The notes beneath the pieces are model-generated. The model ran no database searches. It was not told the origin of the DNA and saw nothing but the letters and a program-made list of their open reading frames with translations. A stretch of DNA of 64,000 bases from Coriaria nepalensis (lineage: Eukaryota > Streptophyta > Magnoliopsida > Cucurbitales > Coriariaceae). The stretch lies in NCBI GenBank assembly GCA_027186245.1, contig CP114495.1, positions 1,193,001-1,257,000 on the forward strand, written 5' to 3'. The first letter of the stretch is position 1, and each line of letters opens with the position of its first letter. The translations under genes were made by a program, and so were the position numbers. Shown here one piece after another: positions 1-13,300 of this stretch.

Positions 1-3000
1 ACATTCCAAGCTATCAGTGAACAGGATATAACAAAGGCAGCTGTTGACAAGTATGCTACATGTGAGAGCATAGATGTTGAACCAACTGTTAGCAATGCTA
101 CTGTCAAAAAAAAGTTAAAGCATAGACAAGGTGAGTAGTTTGGCTTTGAAGACTTCGCCTTGGTGGATAACTTTTTAAATTCACAGTTAAAACTTAAATG
201 TTTTTTCTTTCTTTTTCCAGCATGGCGACACTTTTGGCTAGTGTACTAACATGTGAAATTGAATGTCACAGGTGTCCATGTCCACAACATTATCCGTAAA
301 GTGAATGAATACCTTGAGCTTGATCTTGAAGTCAACGATAATGGAAAGTCACATCTGCAAGAGAGAATCTCCTTCCTGAAGAAGCTTTGTCACTGTGAAT
401 CTTGGCTGGTAGAACAATTTTCAATCAGGGAATTCAAGTCCCTTGGTCATGGGGACTTCTTCACTTTCTTAGAAAAGCATACCTCTTTGCTACCTACTGA
501 GCTGCACAAGTTCTTGATAGCTGACTTCTGTGAAAAGCTTCCTTTGGAGGTTTGCATGCACCAAGAAGAGTTGGCTTTGCTAGTATCACAAGCATGTAAT
601 AATTTATGGGAGAACAATACCATATCAGACCAAATGATCTCTATGTTGCTCAGGAGGCAATTTCCACTAATTAGCTTAAAGATGAAAGAAAATGGCTCTA
701 TGGATGATTTTTTAGGTACTGTACGGCAGCAAAAAGACAAAGTAACTTCAATGTGTGTCATATTTTCTACAACATTACTAGAAAATTGTCACAGTAGAGA
801 TTCGCTGGTAAATAATGAAAATGATTTATTAGAGAATTCATCTTCAGCAATGCACATTGACCAGAATGTGAAAGTTATTGGATCTGTGTCAATGAAGGAT
901 GCAATTGATGTCTTAGCTAGGGCCCCAATGCTGTCAGATTTAAACCTATGGTCACATTGGGATCTGGTTTTTTCTCCTTCCTTGGGTTCTCTTATACCTT
1001 GGCTGTTGAATGAAGTCAAGACAAGAGAGTTGCTGTGTTTAATTACCAAAGATGGCCAAGTGATCCGGATAGATCATACTGCTACTGTTGATTCATTCTT
1101 GGAAGCTGCATTGCAAGGATCTCCATTTCAAACAGCAGTGAAGCTTTTATCTCTCTTCTCTATAGTTGGGGGGGAAAAAAATGTTCCTTTATCCCTCCTA
1201 AAATGTCATGCACGCCATGCTTTCGAAGTCATTTTGAAGAATTCACTGGAAAATATGGACTTAGATGATAAATGGAATTTTCTCGGACATGGGGAAGCAT
1301 CCGGTAGCCAAAGTATTCTTGTTGAAGTTACAACTAATGATACACGTAGCAAAATGCATCAGTGCTTGAGCAAAATGGATAAAGCTGTGTCTATTTTGTC
1401 CATGTTTGTACTCAATTGTCTTGGGTATCTACCTGCAGAGTTTCGGGGTTTTACTGCTGAGGTGTTGCTTTCTGGAATGCGGCCTATCATCAAAGATGCT
1501 GCCACAGCTATTTTGCATGGGTGCAATCGCTTGGAGCAGCGCCTAATGCTCCATGAACTGGGTTTGTCGCTTGGTATAGTGGAATGGATTGCAGATTACC
1601 GTGCATTTTGTTCTACTGACACTTCCAATTTGTTATCATCTGCATCTGCATGCTTCAATGATGTTAGGTCTGAGAAAAGTAGATGGTCTCAATGTGTGGA
1701 AGCTCCATCACATAAGTTGTCTGCTTCAGAACAGAATATCATGCTAGATATTGAGGAAAAAGTCCAAAATGAAAAATCTATTGAAGTCCCTGTTGATATG
1801 GCAGAAGTGTCTAATGATAGTTCTGGCAATGGATGCATGCTCCTTTCACCTGGAGAAAGTGAACATTGGGATGCGGCTCTGGTCATTGAATCTATCAGAA
1901 GAGATGAATTTGGCCTTGATCCAAATCTACCTAACACTGAAAATAAGATGTTGATGAAGCAACATGCTCGCTTAGGAAGAGCACTTCATTGTCTTTCACA
2001 AGAGCTTTATTCTCAGGACTCACATTTTCTTCTTGAGCTGGTAAGACTTCATTTTTTTTTTACCCTCTCACATTAACATTTGAATTATTGTCAGATCTTA
2101 TAGACGTTATGTTAACACCTCTCATCACATGTTTATGATTTTAACTGGTCTAATTGTTCTTGTTACATTGATTCAGGTTCAAAATGCTGATGATAATATC
2201 TATCCGGATAATGTAGAACCAACTCTAACATTCATTCTCCAAGAGTCGGGAGTTATTGTTTTAAATAATGAACGAGGCTTTTCTGATCAGAATCTCCGAG
2301 CACTTTGTGATGTTGGAAATTCAACCAAGAAAGGATCCAATGCTGGATATATAGGAAAGAAAGGCATTGGTTTTAAATCAGTATTCCGGGTATGTTGATA
2401 AAGCATTGATACATTGATTTATCCCCCATCATGTGTTTTATTCTATATTCAAAATTGGGCTTTGATGAATGCCATTTGGTCTGTCTACATACAGGTCACT
2501 GATGCTCCAGAGATCCATTCCAATGGATTTCATGTTAAGTTTGATATAAGTGAAGGTCAGATTGGTTTTGTTTTGCCAACTCTAGTCCCTCCTTGCAACA
2601 TTGATTTGTTCAGTAGGTTGGCATCTAGTGATTCTGATCAACAAGATAGTAACTTCTGGAACACTTGCATTGTGCTTCCTTTCAGATCAAGATTATCTGA
2701 CAGAACTGTTGTAAATAGTGTTATGACTATGTTTTCAGATCTGCATCCATCTTTATTACTTTTTCTTCACTGCCTTCAGTGTATCAAACTTCGAAACATG
2801 CTTAATGATTCACTTATTATCATGAGGAAAGAAATTTTGGGAGATGGTATTGTTAAGGTTTCACATGGCAGAGAGAAAATGACGTGGTTGGTAGTTTCAA
2901 AGAAACTGCAAGCAGATATACTTAGTCGTGATGCTGATTCAACTGAAATATCTCTGGCATTTACACTACAGGAAGAAGGTAATGGAATTTACAGTCCATA

Positions 3001-6000
3001 TCTGGATCAACAACCAGTATTTGCATTTCTTCCTTTGAGAACATATGGTCTTAAGTTTATCCTTCAAGGTGATTTTGTTCTCCCTTCATCAAGAGAGGAA
3101 GTGGATGGTGATAGTCCCTGGAACCAGTGGTTATTGTCAGAGTTTCCTGATTTATTTGTATGTGCAGAAAAGTCCTTCTGTGATCTTCCATGTTTTAGAG
3201 GAAATCCAGGAAAAGCCATTGCAGCTTTTATGAGTTTTGTTCCGCTTGTAGGAGAAGTACATGGTTTTTTTTCTAGTCTTCCTCGAATGATTATTTCTAA
3301 ATTGCGCATGGCAAACTGCTTATTATTGGAAGAAGCCAAACATGAATGGGTCCCTCCTTGCAAAGCTCTAAGAGGTTGGAATGAGCAGGCTCGTATTCTT
3401 CTTCCTGATAATTTACTTCATGAACACCTCGGTCTTGGATTCCTAGATAGTAATATAGTTTTACCTGAGGCACTAGCTAGAGCTATGGGTATTGAGGAGT
3501 ATGGTCCCAGAATTCTAGTGCAGTTCATATCCTCCTTATGTCATAAGGAAAATAGCATCACCTCAGTGGGTCTTGGATGGTTGGCTTCTTGGCTAGATAC
3601 ACTCTATACATTACTATTCCAAGCTTCTGGCCAGACTGCATTAAATTCTGGACTAGAAACAGATCTTGTAAAGACCCTTCAGAAAATTCCATTCATTCCT
3701 CTTTCAGATGGAACCTATAGCGCTGTCTCTAAAGGTTCAATATGGCTACAGTCTGATTCCATCAATAGCGGATTGGAGGGCAGGAATGAACTAGATTCTT
3801 TCCCAAATGTATATGCTAAACTCCGTATGGTTCATCCTGCTCTCCTTTCCCCACCTGCTACTGGTAGTTCAGACATGGCCACGACAGACAATATTACCAG
3901 AATGCTTCATAGAATTGGTGTCCAAAGGTTGTCTGCACATGAAATTATCAAGGTGCATATCTTGCCAGCTTTATCTGTGGGAGAAGTTAAAAATTGGGAC
4001 ACAAATCTAGTGACTGAATATGTATGTTTTGTAATGATTCACCTCCAATCTAGCTGTTCAGAGTGTCGTATTGACAAGGACTACATAATCTCACAGTTTT
4101 GTAAGAAAGCCTTGATTTTGACAAATCATGGATTCAAACGACCTGTTGAGGTACCGATTCATTTTAGTGAGGAATATGAAAATCCCATTAATATGAAGAA
4201 GTTAATCAACGGTGTGGACATGAAATGGCATGAGGTTGACTTCACCTATTTGAAGCAACCAGTCTCTAAGTCACTATCTTCTGGATTATCAACATGGAGA
4301 AATTTTTTTCAGGAAATAGGTGTAACAGATTTTGTGCGAATCAATGAAGTGGATAAAAATGTTGCTGATATATCTGACGTTACTTTAAAGACTACATTAT
4401 GGGAGAAAGACCTGATATCCTCTGGGACAGTTGCCAAAGATTGGGAATCTACGGAGTTAATTGAATTGTTGTCCCAATTATCTGTGCATGGAAACAAAGA
4501 GAATTGTGAATATCTCTTGGAGGTTTTTGATACATTATGGGATAAGTTTTTCAGTGCAAAAGCTTCAGGTTACTGTATTTCAAAATCTGCCGGTGACCGT
4601 ATATTCTTCAAGTCCTCCTTCATGAGCAGTATATGTGATTCCAAGTGGGTAGTATCAACAATTGATGACCAGCTTCATTACCCAGGAGATTTATTTTATG
4701 ACTGCCATGCAGTGCGGTCAGTTCTGGGTGACTCTGCTCCGTATGCTGTTCCAAAGGTCTGAATATATGTACACTATATTATATATAAATATATAAAATT
4801 TTCTTCAACACCCTAATTTTAATCTCAAAAAATGAGTCCCTTCCTACAAATTGCGTATCTCAAATTGCTGTGATTATAACCTTTTTCTGCCAACTATGCT
4901 TTTCTCAATTATCTTATCTTTATTTGAGCAATAGGTGAGAAGTGGAAATTTAGCAAGTGTAATTGGTTTCAAGACTGAGGTTACTCTTGATGATGCCCTG
5001 AATATTCTGAAAGTATGGAGAACCCGAATTCCATTCACAACCAGGTATGCTTACTCTTTACGCTATTTGCTCATTTGGTGTTTCTCTGGAGAGAGATACT
5101 TGCTCATATACCCTTTTTTTTTTTTTTTGCTTTACAGCATATCACAAATGGACGCATTCTACTTATTCTTGTGGAATGAAATGGCTGCTTCAAAGAAGAA
5201 AATCACAGAGGAGTACCGTTCAGGACCTTTTATCTTTGTCCCACATGAATCTGGCTCTAGGAAAGAGGATATGGTATCTGGTACATTTATGTCTCCTGAT
5301 GAAGTATATTGGCAAGACCCTAGTGGCTATGTGGAAACATTGAAAGATATCCATCCTCCCTTGAACAAGACATTATGTAATGTTTACCCAGGTCTTCATA
5401 ATTTTTTTGTCAATGAATGTGGTGTGAATGAGAACCCTCCTCTCCGTTGTTATCTCCAGATATTGCAGCAATTATCAGCTGTTTCCCTGCCGTCATCGGC
5501 AGCTAAGGCAGTAAGTTTCAGAATTTGATGAAACCTTTCTACCATTGTTGGAAGAAGAGAGCAAAGAAAATTAATAATATCTACTCATTTTTCAGGTTTT
5601 CCTCATTTTTCAAAGGTGGGCTGAAGGGATGAAATCTGGACTACTCAGCTCTGAAGATATTACTTACATGAAAGAATGTCTTGTAAATTCTGAGTTTAGT
5701 GTCCTTCCCACTTTACAAGATAGGTGGGTCTCACTCCACCCTTCCTCTGGTCTTGTGTGCTGGGGTGATGACAAGAAGTTAAAAAAGCAATTTAAGCATA
5801 TAGAGAACATTGACTTTATATACTTTGGTGAACTTATCAAGGAAGAAAAAGATATGCTTAAGACAAAGGTCTGTCCTCTCATGAAGGCCTTGGGTATTCC
5901 GGTTCTTTCCGAGGTAAGCTGCATTAATCTGTTCCCAGATTGGGGGGAAAAAAATTTTTGACCAGCTTACGCTGCCATGTATTAATAGTAATTCATATTT

Positions 6001-7474
6001 TTCCACATTTTTTTTGCAGATTGTAACTCGTGAAGCAATACATTATGGTTTGTCGAACTCTACCTTCAAATCTTCATTGGTGAACTGGGCTCTTCCTTAT
6101 GCTCAACGATACTTGTTCAGCATACACCCAGATAGATATTCTCAGCTCAAACAGTCTAAGTTTGATATTCTCAATTCTCTGCAAGTGATTGTCGTTGAGA
6201 AGCTCTTCTACAGAAATCTCATAAAGAACTTTGGAGGATCATCTGAAAAGCAGGCTGAATGTACTTGTCTTCTGCAGGTACTTAATCATTGGCAACTTCT
6301 CCAATTTAAGAGAGAGAGAGAGAGGGAGGAGAAAAAGAAAAAAAAGAAAAGAATGTTCACATTTGTTATTTATCGTCCACTTTTCTTACTCGTGCAGGAT
6401 AACATTCTTTATACGACCAAGGAATCAGATTCTCACACGTTATTTATGAAGCTTTCACAATTTTTATGTAATGGAATCCCTGACTTGCACTTAGCCAATT
6501 TCCTTCACATGATCACAACCATGGCCGAATCTGGCTCAACTGCAGAGCAACTTGAGTTTTTCATCTTGAATAGCCAAAAGATGAAAAACCTCCCTGATGA
6601 AGAGCCCATTTGGTCCCTTTCCTCTGTGTCTTCGTCTTCAATGACGGACAACTTACTTCTTAAAGCTGCTTCTTCAACAACACTAGATGACCAGATACCT
6701 TTAAAGACCCAAAGGAAAGTTTCAGACTGGCCACCTGCCGACTGGAAAACTGCTCCCAGCTTTAGATATGCTCAAGAAAATGGTTTTAAGACCCAGCCTG
6801 CATTTTCACATCATCATGGAACCAGCTCACAAGAAGAGGCAGGCAAGAACATTCCAGTTTCTGAAGATATGGATTGGACCATAGTAGACGATTCTGCTGC
6901 CAAATCAACCGAATTGACTTTGCTGCAATCCGAGAATCTGGTAGATTCTACCCCTATGGAATCTGATCCAACGGATAGATTAGACTTCAACCATATCGAA
7001 CAGCTTCACTTTGGCACACCCAATCCAACACAGGCAATGATAACAGGGAGAGAAGGCGAGCTAGTCGCCTTCCAATACTTCGCAGAAAGAGTCGGCAAGT
7101 CAGCTGTGAGATGGGTCAATGAGCATGAAGAAACCGGCTTACCTTATGATATTGTAGTAGCAGGTAAAGGAGATACTGTAGAGTATATTGAAGTTAAGGC
7201 GACTAGATCTCAGAGGAAAGACTGGTGTAAGGTATCCACAAAAGAGTGGCAGTTTGCAGTTGAAAAAGGTGATTTCTTTAGCATTGCACATGTTGTTTTA
7301 TTACCCAATGGGGTTGCTAGGGTTTCAGTTTTTAAGAATCCGGTGAGGTTATGCCAATTAGGTGGCAACTTACAATTAGCTCTTATACTTCCTAGGAATG
7401 AGTTTAACTTGTACTTCTCTTCTAAGGAGGCAGAGACAAATTTATACTCTGTGATTCCTAGGGCTCCTAAATAA
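1..7474 (+). CDS. NOV: NO VEIN (NOV) homolog, 5'-truncated by window edge
   Basis: Nine exons give one continuous frame: 1-130, 272-2040, 2177-2389, 2495-4756, 4935-5044, 5138-5510, 5596-5913, 6020-6277 and 6398-7474. Together they encode 2,169 residues plus a TAA. The family is roughly 2,700 residues, so about 500 N-terminal residues lie before base 1. Exons 3-4 carry a GHKL-type (gyrase/Hsp90/histidine kinase) ATPase fold, with the N-box-like LTFILQES, then NNERGFS and the glycine-rich GYIGKKGIGFKSVFR. The last exon holds the NOV C-terminal DUF3883 domain (from GREGELVAFQYF to YIEVKATRS), which resembles a restriction-endonuclease-like fold. In Arabidopsis, NOV is a nuclear protein needed for leaf vein formation, auxin-dependent patterning and embryo growth; its biochemistry is unclear. 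It faces ACER tail to tail. Exon 9 has an acidic, Ser/Thr-rich linker ahead of DUF3883. Family assignment is firm; exon ends are inferred. Confidence 0.93.
131..271 (+). promoter_or_regulatory. NOV: NOV intron with two competing 3' splice sites
   Basis: The reading frame needs the AG at 270-271. It sits about 21 bases after a perfect TACTAAC branch-point consensus at 244-250. An upstream AG at 219-220 follows a much stronger pyrimidine tract. Splicing there would add 51 bases, and TAA at 247-249, inside the branch-point motif itself, would come into frame. The choice of the downstream site is inferred from frame continuity. Confidence 0.6.
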
Positions 7475-7912
7475 GGCTGCATCATTTTGCGCAATCTTTC
7501 ATGTTCCAGATATTTAACTGTCTGCTTTAAAATTAATCCTGGGTAAAGAGATGGATCTCTAGGCCGAATTGATTTGAGAAATAATTTAGGACAAAAAAAT
7601 AACTTGCACAATTTCCCATTTGAAAATCAGGAAAAGAGAAGCATTGTTTCGATCAAACAGACAAGATACATGTGTTCCTATTCTCTTCTGCATTGGAAAA
7701 GATAGGAAGCAAAGCAAGTAGTTTTACAACTATATAGAATCAAATTTTAGCCAATCGGATAACTAACCAAATATCATTTACATCCACTTATATTAATAAG
7801 AAGGTGAAAAAGAAAAAGAAAGAATCTCTAAATTGCTATCATCTAACTGCCAGATACCAAAATCCTACAAGAAACGAGGAGACACATTTCCATGGACAAG
7901 CAAGTACCTTCT
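7475..7912. other. Tail-to-tail spacer, 3' UTRs of NOV and ACER
   Basis: This 438-base gap separates the NOV stop codon from the ACER stop codon on the opposite strand. It must hold both 3' UTRs and polyadenylation sites. It is A/T-rich with no credible coding sequence. Short open frames here are shadows of the neighbouring exons. Confidence 0.6.
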
Positions 7913-8797
7913 TCACTGTGTCTTTGGTTTTTGAATCTTCACATAAGGCAAGGATCCCAAGTAGGCTACTTTCGGATTCCAACCCAGTTGCTGAGCTCGG
8001 CAAAACATCAAAAAAGTGTTTGCAAAATAAGAATTAAACCCCATAAGCACATGCCACAACGCGTGACCCTGAGGATTGAAATACCAATTAGATATCTCCA
8101 TGCAAAAAACACGATCCGAAAGCCAGCAGAGAGTTGCAAGGAATATGGTGACTGCATAAGACTTGGCTAGCCACTTTGCATGCGTATCATTTGTGTGAAT
8201 ATAGTACTTGTACACTCTAGGGATGCAGAGAAGACAAAGGATTGCATAGTGTACTTTGAAACCAACTCCAAAACGAATCAAAGCATGAACAACTGCAAAT
8301 GCAGCACCATATAGAAACAAGAAAGTGGGCATTGTACTACGATAATGCCAATCTGGTGAATAAAGGATGTAGATATAAAGAAGCATCTCCCATACCATGG
8401 GAGTTTCATCTCCTTGCTGTTGCCTAGTAATGAAACAGAAAAACAAAGTACTCGTTTATCCAATAAACACGGAGAATTAAATAAATAAAGGCAACTAGTG
8501 TAAACAAGCATGGAATTCCAATAACGGAAAAGAGAACTTTAGTTACATGTGTTGTAAGGTGGTATGGTACAACATGCTCCCTATAGCAAGTGCCATATTA
8601 GATAAGTGAAGAACACTGAACCTCTTCTCGAACCGTTGTCTCAATGCATTGATAAGGCCTATAAGTGCTAATAAGATGCATGGGATATTCGATATGGTGT
8701 TGAAGAATTCTGCAACATAGGCAGAATAGACATAATTCTTTTCACACCACTCGGGAGATGTGACAGGACCCCAAAAGCTTGATAATCCATCTGCCAT
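7913..8797 (-). CDS. ACER: Alkaline (phyto)ceramidase, ACER type
   Basis: Two coding exons (8797-8547 and 8423-7913) join within Met84 to give 253 residues, the expected length of plant ACER (about 255). The enzyme is a seven-pass ER/Golgi membrane hydrolase that splits phytoceramide into long-chain base and fatty acid. Family landmarks are visible. GSMLYH supplies Ser74 and His78. The start of exon 2 supplies Asp89 of the GDE motif. GHALWHVLMG supplies His204 and His208. By analogy with human ACER3 these form the zinc site and catalytic centre. The N-terminus (MADGLSSFWGP) and C-terminus (LPYVKIQKPKTQ) both match the plant family, which fixes start and stop. Hydrophobic segments run through most of the protein. 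No lesion is seen. Confidence 0.95.
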
Positions 8798-9600
8798 CCT
8801 CTAACAAATATGGTCAAATGTTAAATTAAAAAACTGTAGACCGCTTCACAACTAGGATGCTGCCGAGTTGATAAGCCTGTAATTGTGACCTAAAGTAATT
8901 AGATGGACTAAAACAAGCATAAATACAACTTAAGTCTAAATTCACAATATAAAATATACATATACTTGTATACATATGGAAATTGTAAACCGCTTTTAAC
9001 TGTTTCATCCAATATATAAAGTTTCCAAATATGGGTTCATCAGAGTTTCAAAATAAATGAAAATTTGAATTGAGCAGAAAAATTACGAACCTACGTCTAG
9101 ACTAAGAACATTGAACATAATCTATTTATGTGATTCGTAAACAATTTTATTTATAGAAATTATCAATGCAGAAATTCATGTTTTACACAATCCAGAGCCA
9201 GAGATTAAACAAAAAGAATCTAATTCTCTGAACTCTGAGGAGAAAAAAACTCGAAACAAATAGAAATTACTTGCGAAAAAGAAATCACGCAAACAATTAA
9301 GCAGTGAAATAATGCATGCAATACCAAAAAAGCAGCAAAAAAAATACCGAAAGAAAAAAAAAATGAAACTCGTACCAATCGGATAGATCTATGCCGGAGC
9401 CATTGTCAAAAAGTTAAAAAATATATATTCTTCCGTTTTCTATGACTTTCTCGGGAGTCAGTTCGATTGATCACTTCGGAAGAGGCAGAAAATTTTCGAA
9501 ATAAGAGTGCAGATTTAAGAGGAGGAGGGGAGGGCCCGTGATTGGGGATGAGAACGAGCGAATTAGGGCTTACGGCGACAGGGCGCGTGGAATCTCATGG
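8798..9600 (-). promoter_or_regulatory. ACER: ACER leader intron, 5' UTR and promoter
   Basis: A 3' splice site (TTTGTTAG then AGGATGG) lies six bases before the ACER start codon. A matching donor (ATTG then GTACGAG) lies near 9376. A leader intron of about 570 bases therefore interrupts the 5' UTR. The first exon would run from about 9377 to 9560. Upstream DNA near 9530-9600 is GC-richer. The transcription start is inferred only. Confidence 0.55.
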
Positions 9601-10379
9601 AGTGACAGTTACGGGTAGGACCCTGATTTCTATGATTCGAAGCGATTAGTTTTGGGCCCTGGGATTCGAATTGCGGTCCAGATTTCTTTGCTTGGACTCG
9701 TTACGGCAAAGGGCCCGGACTCGTTAAATTCTGCTTTTCTATGGGCTGAAACTAGTACCCATCACATGTTACCGTATGGTCCGATCCGTATATCGTGTTC
9801 TTTTTTTCTTTTTTTCCTTTTTTTTTTTAATATTCTTAGTTTAGTATCTGTGTCTACTAAATCATCGAATATCACTTAAATTTATTTTTTTTATATTATT
9901 AATATATATAAAAATTAAAATTAATTAATCCTCGTAAATATATAATTTCAAAAAGTTCTCTTTTTTTTTCCTTATATTATATTTATAATATATTTATCAT
10001 ATATTTCATATATAAATGAGATTTTTCTATTTAAATTAATTAATTTTAATTTATATTATCACATTATATATCATTCGTATATATATAAGTATATATATAA
10101 TTATATATATAATTGAGTCATCCTCTCAAAAAATTCAAATCCATGGCTACATTTCATATGTGACAGAAAATTGGAAAATGAAACAGATCAATCTAAGTCT
10201 CCCGTGATCTTCATTCCAATTTGAAGTACAAAAACATCCCTCGACACAAAAATTAAAAGCCTTCTTACAAGATAAAGCAGGAAAAATTGAAAACAAAATC
10301 ACAAAAAAAAACAGTACAATCATTTCAAAATCTAGAAGGGTCGTCCAATTGTCCTTCAATGATTCTAGAAGCTCTCTGT
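9601..10379. other. Intergenic DNA and MetRS 3' UTR
   Basis: Bases 9601-9780 are probably ACER upstream DNA with TGGGCC/GGGCCC-type motifs. Bases 9800-10130 are extremely AT-rich with T runs and TA repeats. Bases 10140-10379 are probably the MetRS 3' UTR. No gene is seen. Confidence 0.5.
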
Positions 10380-13300
10380 CTACCTAATAGACCCACCGGA
10401 AATAGAAGCAACCGTGCAAACGCCAGCGGATGTTGTCAAGGGAATGTCTTTGAAACAAGCCACAAGCTCTGCATTTGATTGCAGATCCACTTGCAGAGTT
10501 TCCCAGACCTTCTTCTTCGGGTTCAAGACTTCATCAGGCTCACCTTGAAATCCGGAAAAACTAATTCTTTCTCCAACCTGAGCTGATTTAGGTGGATCAA
10601 CCAACTCTACCTGCATAATAGTACATAGTAATAGAAGAAAAATAAGTAGATATATACAGAAACAAAAATGTAGGTGCTATGGATATCGGCTTTACCTTGG
10701 TGTGGTTGCCATTTGAAGCAGCAAGGACCATTGCTTGTGATTTAATACCCCTCATGGTTGCTGGTTTCAAATTGCAGAGAACACAGGCTTTCCGATCCTG
10801 TATGAGAATATAATACAAAGAGAACTTTAAAAAACGAGAGATATGAAAATATAGAATTATTGGAGTACTAGGATGAAGGGGACTCTTTTAGAGCAAACAC
10901 CTGCATTTCTTCAAGAGGTATGAACTTGACGAGTCCACTGACAACAGTCCGAGGCTGTTCTTCACCTACATCGATTTCTTCTACGTATAAAGAATCAGCA
11001 TCAGGATGTTTCTGGACTTTTGTAATGAGTCCAACTCGGATGTCAAGTCTAGTGATTGTAATTTCAGCTTCAGGAGCAGGCTTTGATTTGGAACCACTTG
11101 AAGAATTACTAGGTTGTTTCTTCTTCTTTCCACCAGCATCTATAGGGAATTTTGGCTTACTAATTAAAAATAAAATAAAATCTAGAACTGAAATGCCCAC
11201 ATTCTATTATTGAAAACAGAATTGAGTAGGATTAGCAATTTGGGTTTGGGGATTGGGTCCATGTTGGGTTGATGCGTGTATGGATTGAAAATGGTAAATC
11301 CACTCACAACCCAAGTTGCCAACTCTAGAATTGAGGGATACCTGAAACTGAAGCTCTACTCAATTGCTCGGCAACGCTCACTGCTTCAGCTTCTGCCGCT
11401 GCATTCCTCACTGCTTCAGCTTCTGCCCTCACAACCCTTTCGGCTTGACTTCCGGCAAATTTGTTTCTAAAGAATTCCACTTCTTCATCTTTCTGGAGAG
11501 AAAAAAAGCAAAAATGAATACCCAATGTCAGACAGAAAAAAGTTCACGAAAATAGAAAGAAAAGTGCATTACCAATTCCTTAAACAATGGTTCTGGTGTC
11601 CCAATTTTGTGGCCAGCAGGTATGATCTCCCAAGGTCGCTTTGCCCTATCAACATCTCCTTTTTCAACACAAAGCGAAACTTGAGAGGCTGGCAAGTTAA
11701 GTTGCTTAAGTACCTGTAAAGCCAGCATAGGAAATCATATAAGCAACACATAAGTCATAACATACAAAATATTATCTATGTAACCGTAAAGCGTAGGTCA
11801 GATAATTTACCTTTTCTGAGAAGGAAGGCATGAAGGGTTCTAACAAACATGCAAGAAGATATACCAGTCCCACTGAAGTTTTTATAACAATAGAACAAGA
11901 AGGTTGGTCATCCTTGTAACGCTTCCAATATTCATTTGCCTATAGATCATTAAACAAATTCCTTTCAAGCAATGACAGAGTTGATTTAGGAATATCCACT
12001 GAAATAATGAATATATAAAGATAACATTCAAAAACCTATATTCCAGGCTTACCTGCAAATATCTATTCCCTTCTTCAGCAATTGAGATTGCAGATCTCAG
12101 TCCTTGCTTCAGCTTGACCTATTCATATTTCATAAACATATCAAGCAATAGGGGGATAAAAAGAGGTGGGAATTACCAATTTTAGGCAACATCACATACA
12201 AGTAAATCATAATCACCTTCTCCATAATTTCTAGATAAGCATCCACATGTTTACCAATTTCTTCAGCACATTCCAGTGTTGAACCGTGAGAATCCGCACC
12301 AGGAGCATCAGGAATAATGGAGCCATAACCCTGACCTGTAGGTGGAGAGTTCCAATCCATGGACAATTATAATGGCTCTTGATGCGCCAACAAATTCAAT
12401 AAAATAAGGAGATCTGTTGAAAGTCTTACCGTAACTCTAGGAATTATCCTATGATTATGTACCATATTTGAGTATCTCTATATTTAGATAGATAGAGAAA
12501 TTAGTGGAATAGAATGGTAAATATAGGGATCTGTCCTTTATTAGACAGATTACTTTCCTAGATAGATTAACTTTCCTAGACCAATTTTGTATCCTAGAAG
12601 TTATATAAGTATGTATGATACTGCACAGAAATAATTGAGTTGAATATTTTCCATACCTTAAAGTCTCGGTTTTTAAGATCCAAAAGAAGCAGTCAAATTA
12701 TCTAGATGTTTAAATACAAATGGAAGAACGATCCCTGGTCAATTAGCAAATGCGGAAGTAGAGCCCTATGATATTCTAAATTTGTCCACTTTCAAAACTA
12801 AGTTAATGATGAAATGTTCAGAATTGGGATGGTATATAGCACTCCATTACAGTGGTGGGAGAATGACCAGACTCGCAACAATAACATTATACTGGCAGCC
12901 ATGTACATGGGGCTGAAGCACAAACAATAAGTCCATCTTGCAAAAGATGCAAAGAAACTAATGCACAAATATCTTTTCATTCCCAGCCTTTGAACATTAA
13001 ATAATATTTATGTAAGATTTTCAAAGCCATTAAGTTGGTTCTCCACTACATGCAGTTAAGTATTTCAAAGACAACATAATCTGAAGAAAATACAGAAAAA
13101 TATCAAACAAAATACCAACCTGGAGGTTTGGCAATGAAAACCAAAACTCGATTTATAAAGTTGCCCAAAGTTTTCAGCAATTCCCCATTTAGTTTTGCTT
13201 GCAAGTCAGCCCACGTAAACAATGTATCTGAGGTCTAGTTCAAGAAAGTCATTCAACTTGGTATAAGCCAAAACAGATGGGATGAGGAAACACAGAAAAA

